A DNA stretch of 6,436 bases, from contig JASLBS010000146.1 of NCBI GenBank assembly GCA_030146405.1, forward strand, positions 1 through 6,436, read 5' to 3'. Made by a program: the position numbers and the translations under genes. This DNA comes from Arthrobacter sp. GTDB lineage: Bacteria > Actinomycetota > Actinomycetes > Actinomycetales > Micrococcaceae. Shown piece by piece: positions 6,382-6,436 of the stretch; the first letter of the stretch is position 1, and every line of letters starts with the position of its first letter. Below the pieces are notes generated by a model that made no database searches, had not been told where the DNA came from, and saw only the letters and a program-made list of their open reading frames with translations.

Positions 6382-6436
6382 CCGGTACCCCGTCAGCGTC
6401 CGTGTCGAGGGTGTCCAGCTCGTCGATCCGGCGGTA
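6356..6436 (-). CDS. Probable C-terminal end of an upstream acidic protein (5' end outside window)
   Basis: On the minus strand one frame runs from the right edge to TGA at 6358-6356 and encodes 26 residues. It contains RRIDELDTLDTDADGVPDVF and ends DDRTD. Of its 26 codons, 23 end in G or C, as expected for a real gene in this genome. The stretch DTDADGVPD fits the DxDxDGxxD pattern of calcium-binding loops (EF-hand, dockerin and thrombospondin-3 types), though an acidic tail can match by chance. It overlaps the kinase start by 26 bp in another frame, which would imply translational coupling. I do not recognise the protein. The kinase frame is also open and GC3-rich here, so the alternative is that the kinase starts further upstream and this fragment is not coding. 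Confidence 0.5.
   Translation of the reverse strand, partial: YRRIDELDTLDTDADGVPDVFDDRTD

Overview
The window is high-GC DNA with strongly G/C-ending codons, GTG and ATG starts and tight gene packing. Together with the protein types present (an actinobacterial-style SufS/SufU pair and a polyprenyl-phosphate glycosyltransferase fused to GtrA), this points to an actinobacterium. I would guess Micrococcales, near the Arthrobacter group; the phylum-level call is firm, the genus-level one is inference.

Layout. (1) Positions 1-2536, plus strand: a two-gene glycosylation unit. The first gene is the C-terminal part of a multi-spanning GT-C/GT39-like membrane glycosyltransferase, entering from the left edge. 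One base after its stop comes a GT2 polyprenyl-phosphate sugar synthase (DPM1-like) with a C-terminal GtrA-type membrane domain and a low-complexity tail. The second enzyme probably makes the lipid-linked sugar and the first probably consumes it as donor. (2) Positions 2537-2774: non-coding. It holds a strong hairpin after the GT2 stop, a second hairpin, and two adjacent palindromes a few tens of bases before the next gene. (3) Positions 2775-4543, plus strand: sufS (cysteine desulfurase, GTG start) and sufU (zinc-containing sulfur-transfer partner), overlapping by ATGA. Together they mobilise sulfur from cysteine for Fe-S cluster assembly. (4) Positions 4544-4644: short convergent intergenic region. 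(5) Positions 4645-6381, minus strand: a complete membrane-bound PAS sensor histidine kinase. (6) Positions 6356-6436, minus strand: a probable C-terminal end of a further upstream gene, acidic, overlapping the kinase start by 26 bp.

All complete genes look intact, with their key catalytic residues present. I see no tRNA or rRNA, CRISPR array, insertion sequence or phage feature. I did not find a convincing undescribed system. The points most worth a second look are the paired palindromes before sufS, the small acidic C-terminal fragment that overlaps the kinase, and the GT-C/GT2-GtrA pair.
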